In this document: piece after piece, positions 32,376 to 42,052 of the stretch
Position numbering within the stretch: position 1 is the first letter of the stretch
Layout: each line of letters starts with the position of its first letter
NCBI RefSeq assembly: GCF_920987055.1
Contig: NZ_CAKLBX010000001.1
Coordinates: 1,164,501-1,228,500, forward strand
Reading direction: 5' to 3'
Source of the DNA: Novosphingobium sp. CECT 9465
GTDB taxonomy: Bacteria > Pseudomonadota > Alphaproteobacteria > Sphingomonadales > Sphingomonadaceae
DNA length: 64,000 nt
Translations under genes and position numbers: made by a program
Notes under the pieces: generated by a model
What the model was told of the DNA's origin: nothing
The model's database searches: none
What the model saw: the letters and a program-made list of their open reading frames with translations, nothing else

Positions 32376-34019
32376 TCACAGGCGGGTGCGCAACGCCCGC
32401 TTGTCGACCTTGGTTGCCGACATCGGCCATTCGCCATCGTTCATGAAGAACACGGCGCGCGGCACCTTGTAGCTGGCGATGCGGCCCTGGCAGAAGTCGA
32501 TAAGCTCCTGTGCGGTGGCGGTGTGGCCCGGACGCAGTTCGACAAAGGCCACGGGAACTTCATCAAGGCGCGGATCAGGGCGGCCGACCACTTCGGCAAG
32601 CTTCACTGCCGGGTGGCTGCAAATATACGCCTCTACCTCGATTGCGGCGACGTTTTCACCGCCGACTTTCAGCATGTCCTTGGCGCGGCCATGGAATGTC
32701 AGCTGGCCATCGGCACCGCGCGCATACAGGTCGCCGGTGTGCAGCCAGCCTTCGCTGTCGAGCGCTTCGGCGGTCTTTTCGGGCGAGCGATGGTAGCCTT
32801 CCATCACGCAATAGCCGCGCACAAGAATTTCGCCCACGGCACCGGGAGCCGCTTCGGTGCCGCTATCCAGATCGACGATCTTTACCTCGATGCCGGGCAC
32901 GGGCTTGCCCTGGCTGATCGTGCGTTGTTCCGGCGTTTCGTCGGGTGCGCACAGAGCAAAGATTCCGGCGGTTTCGGTCATCCCGCAAGCCTGCATGAAC
33001 TCCGCTTCGGGAAAGGTACGCTGGGCGCGGTCCACAAGGGCAGGGGGCGCGATCAGCAGCACCTTGCGCAAGGCGGCGAGGCGCTGCGGGGCGAATTCGG
33101 GATGGTCGAGCAAGGGTTGCAGGATCGCGGGGAACCATGGCCAGGCCACGGTCACCCTTTCGCGCTCCATCAGGTCGAGCGCGCGGCCCGCGTCGAAAAA
33201 CACGTCGGTTACATATGTTCCGCCGGTTCCGATTGCACCGATGAACGGCGCAAACGATCCGATGTGGAACAGCGGTCCGCCGCCCCAGGTCACGTCATGG
33301 TCACAGGCGCGGAAACGGCTGCTGGCGCGCTCCACCGGCCCGCGCGTCACGGCTTCGTGGGTGAGCAGGCAGCCCTTGGGATTGGCCGTGGTGCCCGAAG
33401 TATAGATGATCAGGGCGGTGTCGCGCAGACGGGTGGCGCGGCGGGCCTGATCGACTGTGCTGGCTGAGACTTTTGCGGCTGCTTCTGCGAAGGCGTCGCG
33501 CGAAAGAAACCCCGCAGGTGCTTCGCCTTCCAGCACGACGATCCCGCGCAACTGCGGGGCTTCGGCTAAGGACAGGGTTCCGCCGCCAAGGCTGGCGCCA
33601 AGCGAGGGCAGGGCGCTGGACAGCACCTCGCGGAAATCGACAAAGCGCGTGTCGGCAGCGGTCGTCAGGATCAGCGCGAGGTCCGCATTCTCGATGATGT
33701 AACCCAGTTCGCGGCTTTTGTGCCGTGCGTTGAGCGGGACCGCCACGCAGTTGGCGAGAGCCGCGCCGAACAGCGCGGCCACCATCTCACGGCTGTTGTT
33801 CGCCAGAATGCCGACGTGCGCGCGGGGCCGAAGACCCATGCCGATGATGCCGCGCGCGATCTCGATCGAGGCATCGCGCAGTTCGGTGTAAGTCATGGCA
33901 AAGTCTGGCATGACCAATGCGTTGCGATCGGGAAACCGCGCGGCGCTGCGCACCAGCAAGTCCGCCAGGGGGCAAACCTCGGACCACTCCGTGAACGTCA
34001 AGGCACTACTCTCCCGCAT
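32376..34019 (-). CDS. Acyl-CoA synthetase (AMP-dependent ligase)
   Basis: 547 residues from ATG 34019 (a TTG one codon earlier is possible). Class I adenylate-forming domains: the P-loop-like IIYTSGTTANPKGCLLTHEA, ACGMTETAGIFAL (A5), EGWLHTGDLYARGADGQLTF (A7) and GGENVAAIEVE. The C-terminal catalytic lysine is in WPMSATKVDKRALR. It would convert a carboxylic acid intermediate to its CoA thioester before the crotonase steps. Its promoter region carries operator site 7. Confidence 0.9.
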   Translation of the reverse strand: MRESSALTFTEWSEVCPLADLLVRSAARFPDRNALVMPDFAMTYTELRDASIEIARGIIGMGLRPRAHVGILANNSREMVAALFGAALANCVAVPLNARHKSRELGYIIENADLALILTTAADTRFVDFREVLSSALPSLGASLGGGTLSLAEAPQLRGIVVLEGEAPAGFLSRDAFAEAAAKVSASTVDQARRATRLRDTALIIYTSGTTANPKGCLLTHEAVTRGPVERASSRFRACDHDVTWGGGPLFHIGSFAPFIGAIGTGGTYVTDVFFDAGRALDLMERERVTVAWPWFPAILQPLLDHPEFAPQRLAALRKVLLIAPPALVDRAQRTFPEAEFMQACGMTETAGIFALCAPDETPEQRTISQGKPVPGIEVKIVDLDSGTEAAPGAVGEILVRGYCVMEGYHRSPEKTAEALDSEGWLHTGDLYARGADGQLTFHGRAKDMLKVGGENVAAIEVEAYICSHPAVKLAEVVGRPDPRLDEVPVAFVELRPGHTATAQELIDFCQGRIASYKVPRAVFFMNDGEWPMSATKVDKRALRTRL

Positions 34020-34040
34020 CAATGCTTATTGTTTGCCGAA

Positions 34041-34078
34041 ATTATAGGATCGCTCCCGGCTGTCAACGCTAATGTTGA
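34041..34078 (-). promoter_or_regulatory. Acyl-CoA synthetase promoter region with TCAAC-N6-GTTGA operator (site 7)
   Basis: TCAACGCTAATGTTGA at 34063-34078. On the minus strand a TATAAT lies at 34046-34041. A TTGACA overlapping the operator is only 14 bases from it, short of the usual spacing, so the exact promoter is uncertain. Confidence 0.6.
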
Positions 34079-34102
34079 TTTGCGGGAGAGTGATGATCCC
34101 GT

Positions 34103-35740
34103 TCAGGCCATTTCGAACCCCTCGTAATCCATGTACGCCACTTGCTCGCAGCGTTTGCGGTACTCCGGCCCACCGCCAACATGGACCAGTGTCCGGCGTA
34201 CGATCGTGCCATCAGGCTTCGTGGTCGTCCTTACCCACCAGGCATTGGCTTCGGCCAGCAGGGTGCGGGCAAAGTCGCGGTAGACGGATTCGGTCCACTC
34301 ATCCTCTGCCGCTTGCGATGCTTCGGCAAAGGTCAGGCCCTTGGCTGCCATGTAGACCAGCATCTGTGTCACCCATTCTGCCTGAAGCCCGCCACAAACG
34401 CCGACGTTGCAGAAGGCCGAGCCGTTGTGCGGGCCGACCAGTGTGTAGAAATTGGGGAAGCCGCGCGCCTGAAGGCCCAGGAAAGTCGTCGGTCCATCGG
34501 CCCAGACGTCCTTGAGGCGCGCTCCGCCCTTGCCGCGGATGTCGATCCGGTCGAGCGATCCGGTAACCGCATCGAAGCCCGTTGCGAAGATGATCACGTC
34601 GAGTTCGTAGAAGGCGTCTGCCGTCTGGATGCCGGTTTCGGTGATCTCGACGATCGGTGCCTCACGAATATCGACGAGGTGAACATTGTCCTTGTTGTAG
34701 GCCTCGTAATAGTTCGTTTCCATCGGGACGCGCTTGCCGCCGAACGGGTGATCTTTGGGGATCAGCTTTTCAGCGATGGCTTGGTCCTTGACCCGTGATC
34801 GGATCTTGTCGGCAACGAAATCGGCAAGGAACTTGTTCGATTCCTTGTTGACCAGCAGGTCGCGGAAGCCGCTGAGCCAGATGCCGTAACCGGGTTGATT
34901 GTAGAGGTTTTCGAAGAAGGCCTCGCGTTCCTCCGCAGGCACATCAATCGCCTTGCGCTGATCGCGGTGATAGGGGAATGCCGTGTCGGTGATCTTCACA
35001 TATTCGATAATGTTGGGGTAGCGCTTGCGGATGACCTCCATCTCGTCCTTGCTGATCGGGGTGTTGCCCAGCGGTGTGCACCAGTTCGGCGAACGCTGGA
35101 ACACCTGAAGCTGGCCTGCCTTTTCGGCGACGATCGGGATGATCTGGACCCCGGTGGCGCCGGTTCCGATAATGCCGACCCGCTTGCCCGAAAAATCGAT
35201 TTCGCGGGGAAGTCCGTTCTCGTCCACCGGCCAGCGTGACGAGTGGAACGCCTCGCCCTTGAACGCAGTGATGCCCTTGATGTCCGGCATTCTCGTGGCC
35301 GAGAGCGGGCCGGTGCATGAAATGAGGAAGCGGCAGGTCAGGACTTCGCCATTGTCGAGCGTGACCTGCCAGACGTTGCCTGCGTTCAGATAATGCGCCG
35401 CGACGACCTTGGTGTTGAAGCGGTAATGCTTGCGCACGTCCATCGCATCGGCCGCGCGATTGGCATAGCGCAGCATTTCGGGTTGCGAGGCGAAGCGCTC
35501 GTTCCAGTCCCAGTCGGGGATGATGCCCTTCAGCGCGAAATAGCCGTAGGCGTAGCTTTCGGTATCGAGGCGGCAGCCGGGATAGCGGTTCCAGAACCAG
35601 GTTCCGCCCACATCGTTGCCCGCCTCGATCCCGCAGACCGACATGCCATTCTGTTCGAGCAGATGCGTCTGGTAAATGCCGGTCACCCCGGCACCAATGA
35701 CCACTGCATCGAAATCGGGCTTCTGTTCGCCAACAATCAT
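34103..35740 (-). CDS. Baeyer-Villiger monooxygenase (cyclic-ketone type)
   Basis: 545 residues from ATG 35740, with GAGG 8 bases upstream. FAD site DAVVIGAGVTGIYQTHLL, Baeyer-Villiger fingerprint FKGEAFHSSRWP, and NADPH site KRVGIIGTGATGVQIIPI. The length and the ATGFDAVTGSLDRIDIRG segment place it with cyclohexanone/cyclopentanone- or OTEMO-type enzymes, which convert cyclic ketones to lactones. In camphor degradation OTEMO acts on a CoA ester after LLM monooxygenases, a precedent for having both types here. It has its own AT-rich promoter, distinct from the seven-site motif. Confidence 0.92.
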   Translation of the reverse strand: MIVGEQKPDFDAVVIGAGVTGIYQTHLLEQNGMSVCGIEAGNDVGGTWFWNRYPGCRLDTESYAYGYFALKGIIPDWDWNERFASQPEMLRYANRAADAMDVRKHYRFNTKVVAAHYLNAGNVWQVTLDNGEVLTCRFLISCTGPLSATRMPDIKGITAFKGEAFHSSRWPVDENGLPREIDFSGKRVGIIGTGATGVQIIPIVAEKAGQLQVFQRSPNWCTPLGNTPISKDEMEVIRKRYPNIIEYVKITDTAFPYHRDQRKAIDVPAEEREAFFENLYNQPGYGIWLSGFRDLLVNKESNKFLADFVADKIRSRVKDQAIAEKLIPKDHPFGGKRVPMETNYYEAYNKDNVHLVDIREAPIVEITETGIQTADAFYELDVIIFATGFDAVTGSLDRIDIRGKGGARLKDVWADGPTTFLGLQARGFPNFYTLVGPHNGSAFCNVGVCGGLQAEWVTQMLVYMAAKGLTFAEASQAAEDEWTESVYRDFARTLLAEANAWWVRTTTKPDGTIVRRTLVHVGGGPEYRKRCEQVAYMDYEGFEMA

Positions 35741-35791
35741 CACTGACACCTCTGGAATGCGGCAGCCGGTTCAAGCCATTGCCTGACAAAT

Positions 35792-35821
35792 ATACTAACA
35801 AGAATATATATATTCTGTCAA
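35792..35821 (-). promoter_or_regulatory. Promoter of the BVMO with embedded palindrome
   Basis: On the minus strand TTGACA (35821-35816), 18 bases, TAGTAT (35797-35792). The spacer and -35 edge contain the perfect 16-bp palindrome AGAATATATATATTCT (35801-35816), strikingly AT-rich for this genome. It is an obvious operator, probably for the TetR gene at 35981-36670. Confidence 0.7.
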
Positions 35822-35980
35822 GGCTATAATGTGTTTTGTGGGAATATCCCGCCAGTGTCAGGGCACGGGCATGCGCTCTCCGCAGGCGCGTAAGTCCTTG
35901 CGAAAATGCGTTGAAATAGAAGGAAAAGGAAACGCAGCGGGATGTTGAAGCCGCAGCTGCATGCAACCCTTATGCAGGCC

Positions 35981-36670
35981 TCATGCGGAATCGTCGGCAA
36001 GGTAGGCGCGCGGGTCGGGCACCCCGACGGTCCTCAGGGCCAGTGCCGCAAGCTCGCGCGCGACCGATTCGGCCACCCAGCGCCCTTCGGGCTGGAACCA
36101 TGTGAACGCCCATGATGCCATGCCGCCCAGCGCCGAGGCAGCGAGCGAGGCATCGGCAATCTCGAACTGGCCGCAGGCCTTCCCTTCGTTGAGCAAGCCC
36201 CGCAACATGCGGTGGAAGCGCTGCTTCGAGGAATCGATGGCAAGTCCTTCGTCCGCCGGCAGGCTTTTTGCCTCACGAAAATAGAGCGCAACCTCGCGGC
36301 GATGCTCGATCTGCAATTGGACGAAATAGCGGATGATCTGCGCCAGCCGCGTTGCCGGATCGCCGCTTAGCGTGGCGCTGAACGCAACCGTCCGGTCTGC
36401 TGCGGCGGCCCCAGCATGGCAGACTGCGACCAGCAGTTCCGCCTTGCTGCGAAAGCGCGAATAGATGAACTGCTTGGTTACTCCCAGGCCTTCGGCGATG
36501 GATTCCAGCGATGTCGCCTCATAGCCTTTGTCGAAAAACTGCCCGATGGCTTCTTCGAGAATCCGGCGACGCTTGATTTCATCGATCTCGGCTTTGATCG
36601 AATTGATTTCAGGCTGGGCGGTCGGCATTTTGCTGGACATCGGCCTCATCGCTTGAAGATTGGAAAACAT
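35981..36670 (-). CDS. TetR-family transcriptional regulator 3
   Basis: 229 residues if started at ATG 36670, which has GGAAGG just upstream; later in-frame ATGs at 36649, 36640 and 36628 are alternatives, and the long upstream extension is not credible. HTH in residues ~50-75 (YEATSLESIAEGLGVTKQFIYSRFRSKAELL). Its C-terminal domain ends with ASALGGMASWAFTWFQPEGRW, a pattern common in TetR regulators of lipid or terpenoid catabolism. It lies 240 bases upstream of the BVMO on the same strand and is the likely ligand of the AT-rich palindrome at 35801. Confidence 0.85.
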   Translation of the reverse strand: MFSNLQAMRPMSSKMPTAQPEINSIKAEIDEIKRRRILEEAIGQFFDKGYEATSLESIAEGLGVTKQFIYSRFRSKAELLVAVCHAGAAAADRTVAFSATLSGDPATRLAQIIRYFVQLQIEHRREVALYFREAKSLPADEGLAIDSSKQRFHRMLRGLLNEGKACGQFEIADASLAASALGGMASWAFTWFQPEGRWVAESVARELAALALRTVGVPDPRAYLADDSA

Positions 36671-36931
36671 CGCCGCCTTCCGGGTCCGGTCGGGCCGAAG
36701 CGCTGCGTGCAATCCCTGCCGAGTGTGGCAGGTAAAATCAACCAGTTGCGTATTTGCTCCCCGCCCGGCCACTTTTGGCATGCAGCACAGGGCGGGCGGT
36801 TGGCGCAGTGCGCTAATTATGGATATGGATCGTCCGGTTAATGGCAATGGACGCTGGCAATCGCGCCCGATAGGTCCCGCATGGCTGGGGAACCGGCCAT
36901 GGTCGCGTTGCGATATAGGGGCATTCACCGA

Positions 36932-39389
36932 ATGAAGCTGGCTTTGCGCGTTCCCGCCGGGCGATTGGCGCTGGCGCTGAGCGTACTGGTTTCAGGAACG
37001 TGCCTGCTTGCGTCCGCTGATGCTACCGCCCCTGCCGAGACCGCGCTGGCGCAAAGCCACGCTGCAATGGTCGAGCCAATGCTCGAAAAGTATTGTTCAC
37101 GCTGCCACAATGATTTCGACAATGTCGCCGGGCTTTCGGTCGAGAATCTTGGTGCAGCCGATATTGCAAGCGGGCGCAATGCCGAGGCGTGGGAGAAGAT
37201 CCTGCGGCGCGTTGCATCGGGCGAGATGCCACCGCATTCCAAGCCGCAGCCTGACATGGCGCAGCGCGCGGCATTCGTTGCCTGGCTGGATGGCGGGCGG
37301 GCGCAGTATGTTGCCGCCAATCCCGATCCCGGCCGGATGGCGGTGCGTCGCCTCAATCGCTTCGAATATGCCAATGCGGTCAGGGACCTGCTGGGTGTCG
37401 AAGCCGATGTGGCGCGCGATCTGCCGCCGGACAATTCCGGTTTCGGATTCGACAATATTGCCGACGTGCTGAGCGTTTCGCCAACACTGATGGAACGCTA
37501 TGTCGCGGTTGCGGGCAAGGTGGCACGGCAGGCCACGGGACTGGTGCCCGCGCGTCCTTTCGTGACGACGTGGCAGGTGCCCAAGGACGGCTCTGTAATG
37601 AATTCGGGCGTCCCGGCGTTCAATGAAAGAGCAGGCGGTGATCTGCCGCTGGCGTCGCGCGGAGGCACGGCGGTTCGGTATTTCGCGCGCCATGATGGCC
37701 TGTACGATGTCGTCGCCTGGCTCAATTCCAATACGAACAACGAAACCGACCGGCTGGTGGAGGATCGCTATTCGCTGCGCCTGCCGCTGACGGCGGGGAC
37801 TCACCGGATCAGCCTGTCCTTCCGCCGCCAGACATGGCCGGACGAAACCGTGCAATGGTTGCGCAACAGCACGGACTACGTACCGCTGCCTCTTGACGCG
37901 CCGAAACCGCTGCCGGTGGACGTGTGGGTGGACGGCAAGCGGGCGGGTACATTGCAAGTGCCTTCGTTCCGCATGCATCCGCGCTATTCGCAGCGCAATT
38001 TCCCGCGCGATGTGCTGCAACTGGACGTGGCGGGGCCGTATGACGCGAAGGGCATGACCGAGACGCCGGGCCAGCGTGCGGTGTTCCGGTGTCGGCCACG
38101 AAATGCAGCGGAGGAAGCGCATTGCGCGCAGACCATCGTGACCTCTCTGGCGCGACGGGCATGGCGAAGGCCGGTAAACGCAGAAGACATTGCACCGCTG
38201 ATGCGTCTTTATGGGACAGAGCGCGCCCGTGGCACTTTCGAGCAAGGTATAGAGGCGGCGGTCGAAGCCATCCTTGTTTCGCCGCAATTCCTGTTCGTGG
38301 TGGAAAGTCCGCCGCCCGCGGGCATTTCTGGCGCGGCTTATGGCGTGTCCGATATCGATCTTGCCACGCGGCTGGCGCTGTTCCTGTGGAGTTCTATCCC
38401 TGACGAACGGCTGCTTGCGCTGGCAGAACAAGGGCGCCTTCGCGCGCCGGGCATGCTGGATGCCGAAATCGCGCGGATGCTGGCAGATCCCAGAGCACAG
38501 GCCCTGACCGAAAACTTCGCGGGCCAATGGCTCTATCTGCGCAACCTTGACCAGCAGCGCCCCGACATCACCGAATTTCCCGATTTCGATACACGGCTGC
38601 GCCAGGCGATGGCGACCGAGACGAAGATGTTCTTCGCCTATGTCATGGGTGCGAACCGCCCGGTGACCGAATTCATCCGCGCTGATTACACGTTCATCAA
38701 CCAACGTCTGGCGCGGCACTATGGCATTCCCGGCGTGAACGGCACGGCTTTTCGCAAGGTGAGCCTTGATCCCGCAACCATGCGTGGCGGGCTGCTGGGG
38801 CAGGCGAGCATCCTGACGGTGACGTCCTATGGCAATCATACGTCGGTGGTGAAGCGGGGCAAGTGGATTCTCGACAATATGCTCGCCTCGCCGCCACCGC
38901 CGCCACCGCCCGACGTGCCTGCGTTGAAGGCGGAACATGACGGGCGCAAGCTGACCGCGCCAGCAACTGGAATTGCACCGCGCCAACCCCAGCTGTGCCG
39001 CCTGCCACACCAAGATGGACCCGCTGGGTTTTGCGCTGGAAAACTTTGACGCGGTGGGGGCGTGGCGCACGGTCGATGCCGGGCAAGCGATTGATAATAC
39101 GGCGACCCTGCCGGACGGACGCGCCATCACCGGATTTACCGGTTTGCAGCAGGTGCTGCTGGATCGGCGCGACGAGTTTGCGCAGGCCTTCACCGAACGG
39201 CTTATGACTTATGCCCTCGCGCGCGGGCTTGGTCCGCAGGACATGCCGGCCGTTCGTGCCATTTCGCGCAAGGCGGCGCAGGAGGATTATCGTGTGCAGA
39301 CGATCGTCAGGGGCATCGTGACCAGTCCGGCCTTCACCATGCGACGCGTTCCGGCGCTCAAGGTGGCTTCGGCGGAGGCGCGGCGATGA
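36932..39389 (+). pseudogene. DUF1592/DUF1588/DUF1585 cytochrome-like exported protein, frameshifted
   Basis: Starts at ATG 36932 with a signal peptide. The first heme-type motif is CSRCH (YCSRCHNDFDNVAG), followed by DUF1587 (RLNRFEYANAVRDLLG), DUF1595, DUF1592 and the start of DUF1588. The frame breaks around 38957-38962. Upstream reads GRKLTAPATG and ends at a stop at 39049. Downstream, in the frame shifted by a 2-base loss in a GCGC run, reads RQQLELHRANPSCAACHTKM with the second CxxCH, and continues through DUF1585 to 39389. So the protein is either broken or the assembly lost two bases. It is exported and planctomycete-type; function unknown. It overlaps the DUF1552 gene by ATGA. Confidence 0.85.
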
Positions 39390-40726
39390 TCGTGCGCCGC
39401 CCGTCGATTTCGCGCCGGACCGTGCTGCGCGGTCTTGGAACCACCATGGCGCTGCCGTTTCTCGAAGCGATGATGCCGAATGCCAGGGCGGCGGATGTGG
39501 CGCAGCGGCCCAAGCGGCTGCAAGTGTTCTATACACCCAATGGCATGACCATGGCGGAATACCGGCCGGCAGCGACGGGGACCGGCTTCGCCCTGCCGCC
39601 GACGCTCGTCCCGCTGGAGCCGCACAGAAAGGACATCCTTGTCGTCAGCGGCCTTGGCCATCCGCAGGCCGCCGCCTTCGGAGACCGTCCGGCGGGGCAT
39701 GGGCGTTCGTGCCCTGCGTTCCTGACCGGTACGCACGCGAAACAGACGGAAGGCCCTGACATCCGCTGCGGCATTTCGATGGATCAGGTCTTTGCCGCGC
39801 ATCTGGCAGATGCCACGCAGATCCCCTCGTTCGAACTGGGGATTGATCAGGCGAGCCTGCTGGGCAGCTGCGACATCAATTATTCATGCGCCTATACCAA
39901 CGGCATATCATGGCTGACGCCAACCGTTCCGCTGCCGGTGACCGCCAACCCGCGCGACGTGTTCGAGCGCCTTTTCGGCGATGGCGAGGCGCTGGACGAA
40001 AAGACCCGCTTGGCGCAACTGCGGCGGCAAAGCTCGATCCTCGATTTCGTGCGAGAGGATGCGGCGCGGCTGTCCGGCGCGCTGGGGATGGAAGACCGCC
40101 ACAAGCTGGACGAATACCTTGACGCCACACGCGCCATAGAAAAGCGTATCCAGCGCGCGCAAACCTCTCCCGCAGCGGCACAGGTCGCGACGATGCAGGC
40201 TCCGGCGGGTATCCCCGACGATTTTGCCGAGCACGTGAAACTGATGATCGATTTGCAGGTCATGGCGCTTCAGGCGGATATGACGCGGGTTGGCACGTTC
40301 ATGATCGGGCGCGAGATTTCCAACCGTACTTATCCCGAAATCGGTGTGCCGGATTCGCACCATATGCTCAGCCACCACGGCAACAGCCCGGACAAGATAG
40401 CCAAGCTGGCGGTCATCAACCGCTATCACATGCAGTTCTTCGCCTATATGCTGCAAAGGCTGAAGGACACGCGCGATGGCGAAGGAACGCTTCTCGACAC
40501 GATGCTGGTGATGCGCGGCTCGGCGTTCGGCGATTCCAACGATCACGATTTCATGGACCTGCCGGTGATCCTTGCGGGCGGGCTGGTGAAGGGCGGACGG
40601 CATCTGCAAGTGGCCAAGGGCACATCGATGTCTGACTTGATGCTGTCGGGGCTGAACCTGCTCGGCGTTCCGGCAACACGCTTTGGCGACAGCAGCGGGC
40701 CACTTAAGGGTTTGACCGATGCTTGA
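39386..40726 (+). CDS. DUF1552 protein with Tat signal
   Basis: 446 residues. The twin-arginine signal RRTVLRGLG (Arg10-Arg11) is followed by a hydrophobic segment, so it is exported folded. The body is a typical DUF1552 protein: RLQVFYTPNGMTM, GRSCPAFLTGTH, SMDQVFAAHLADATQIPSFELG and MLSHHGNSPDKIAKLAVINRYH. DUF1552 and DUF1592 genes are nearly always paired, as here, and are presumed to form a periplasmic redox or processing system of unknown substrate. The fold is thought to relate to the alkaline phosphatase/sulfatase type (DUF1501-like), which I cannot confirm by eye. Confidence 0.88.
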   Translation: MIVRRPSISRRTVLRGLGTTMALPFLEAMMPNARAADVAQRPKRLQVFYTPNGMTMAEYRPAATGTGFALPPTLVPLEPHRKDILVVSGLGHPQAAAFGDRPAGHGRSCPAFLTGTHAKQTEGPDIRCGISMDQVFAAHLADATQIPSFELGIDQASLLGSCDINYSCAYTNGISWLTPTVPLPVTANPRDVFERLFGDGEALDEKTRLAQLRRQSSILDFVREDAARLSGALGMEDRHKLDEYLDATRAIEKRIQRAQTSPAAAQVATMQAPAGIPDDFAEHVKLMIDLQVMALQADMTRVGTFMIGREISNRTYPEIGVPDSHHMLSHHGNSPDKIAKLAVINRYHMQFFAYMLQRLKDTRDGEGTLLDTMLVMRGSAFGDSNDHDFMDLPVILAGGLVKGGRHLQVAKGTSMSDLMLSGLNLLGVPATRFGDSSGPLKGLTDA

Positions 40727-42023
40727 GGTGGTCGCCGGGTTGCTGCTTGCCGGGGCGTCTCCGGTGGCAGAGGCGATTGCTGCCGACGATGCGGTTGCGT
40801 TGCGGATCGCGCTTGAAGGCGGAGCGGGTGCCAATGGTGCGCTCGAATATGGCGAAACGCCTCTGGCGCGGGCTGTGGAAGTGCAGGACCCGGCGCTGGT
40901 CGCGCTGTTGCTGAAGCATGGTGCAAAGCCCGATGGTGCCGATGCCAATGGCCTGACACCGCTGGCGCTGGCTTGCGAACGCGGAAATCCGGCGATCGTC
41001 ACCGCGTTGCTTGATGCCGGTGCCGATCCGCGCAAGACCGGAGCGGAAGGGGCCTGGCCACTGGCACTGTGTGCAAGGTTTGCGCCGCCAGAAACCTTGG
41101 CGGCGCTGCTGGCAAAAGGTGCCAGGGCCGACAGCGTCGATCCGCGCGGGCAGACGCCACTGATGTGGGCTGCTTCTGCCGGAAAGGTTGATGCCGTGGC
41201 CATGCTGGTCAAGGCGGGAGCCAAGGTCAATCGCGTGACGCCGGGCGGTTTTACCCCGCTGTTCTTTGCCATTGCGGGCGGGAATGCCGATGCGGTGGCG
41301 ATGCTGATTGGCGCGGGGGCGGATATTCGCCATCGCGGGCCTGAGAACACCAGCGCGCTGCAAATGGCGCTGTATCAGAAGAACTGGCGCGCGGCCGGGC
41401 TGCTGCTGACAAAAGGTGGCTGGGATCTTGCCGAAATCGACCGCAACGGCAACCGGCCCATGCATGTTGCCGCTGCGGCAGGGCAGGGCGCGCTGGTTTC
41501 CGCGCTGCTGGCCATGGGTGCAGACGCCAATGGCCTGACCGGTGCATCAAGGGTTACGTGGGTGACCGAGGCGAACTTTGGCGTACCGCCACCGCCCGTG
41601 CCGCCAACGCCGCCGCTGATCGCCGCTGCGCAGGCTGGGCAGGCCGCCACGATGAAGCTGCTGGTCGAGGCAGGGGCGGAGAAAGGCTTCGTCCTGGCAA
41701 ACGGCACCAACGTTGCTTTGGCCGCAGCATCCAGCCAAAGTCCCGATGCACTCGCTCTTGCGCTGGAACTGGCGCCGGATGTCGATTTTGCCGATGCCAA
41801 TGGCATGACCGCGCTGCACCGGGTGCTGGGCAGCGCATACCATCCCGGCCTGGAACCGATGCTGAGCCTTCTGGCAAGCCGTGGTGCCCGGACGGACATT
41901 GCCGACAAATATGGACGCACAGCCGCGACCATGGTCGACAATGGCCTTGCCACTGTGCGCGAGGCCTATTTCAAGGTATTTCCCCAAAAATCGCCTTCCG
42001 CTTTGGCGCTGAGGCCGTTTTGA
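40719..42023 (+). CDS. Ankyrin-repeat protein
   Basis: 434 residues, made almost entirely of ~33-residue ankyrin repeats. Examples are GETPLARAVEVQDPALVALLL, NGLTPLALACERGNPAIVTALL and RGQTPLMWAASAGKVDAVAML; roughly ten repeats are visible, the later ones degenerate. A hydrophobic N-terminus (VVAGLLLAGASPVAEA) could be a signal peptide. Ankyrin proteins mediate protein-protein contacts; similar genes accompany DUF1592/DUF1552 pairs. It overlaps the DUF1552 gene by 8 bases, so it is co-translated. Confidence 0.88.
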   Translation: MLEVVAGLLLAGASPVAEAIAADDAVALRIALEGGAGANGALEYGETPLARAVEVQDPALVALLLKHGAKPDGADANGLTPLALACERGNPAIVTALLDAGADPRKTGAEGAWPLALCARFAPPETLAALLAKGARADSVDPRGQTPLMWAASAGKVDAVAMLVKAGAKVNRVTPGGFTPLFFAIAGGNADAVAMLIGAGADIRHRGPENTSALQMALYQKNWRAAGLLLTKGGWDLAEIDRNGNRPMHVAAAAGQGALVSALLAMGADANGLTGASRVTWVTEANFGVPPPPVPPTPPLIAAAQAGQAATMKLLVEAGAEKGFVLANGTNVALAAASSQSPDALALALELAPDVDFADANGMTALHRVLGSAYHPGLEPMLSLLASRGARTDIADKYGRTAATMVDNGLATVREAYFKVFPQKSPSALALRPF

Positions 42024-42052
42024 TCGCGACAGCTACAGGACAGAATATTGCC

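Noticed and set aside
38973..39389. A separate small gene encoding a CxxCH protein
   Set aside because: It is the frameshifted end of the DUF1592-type gene; its sequence continues the family domain order without a start signal.
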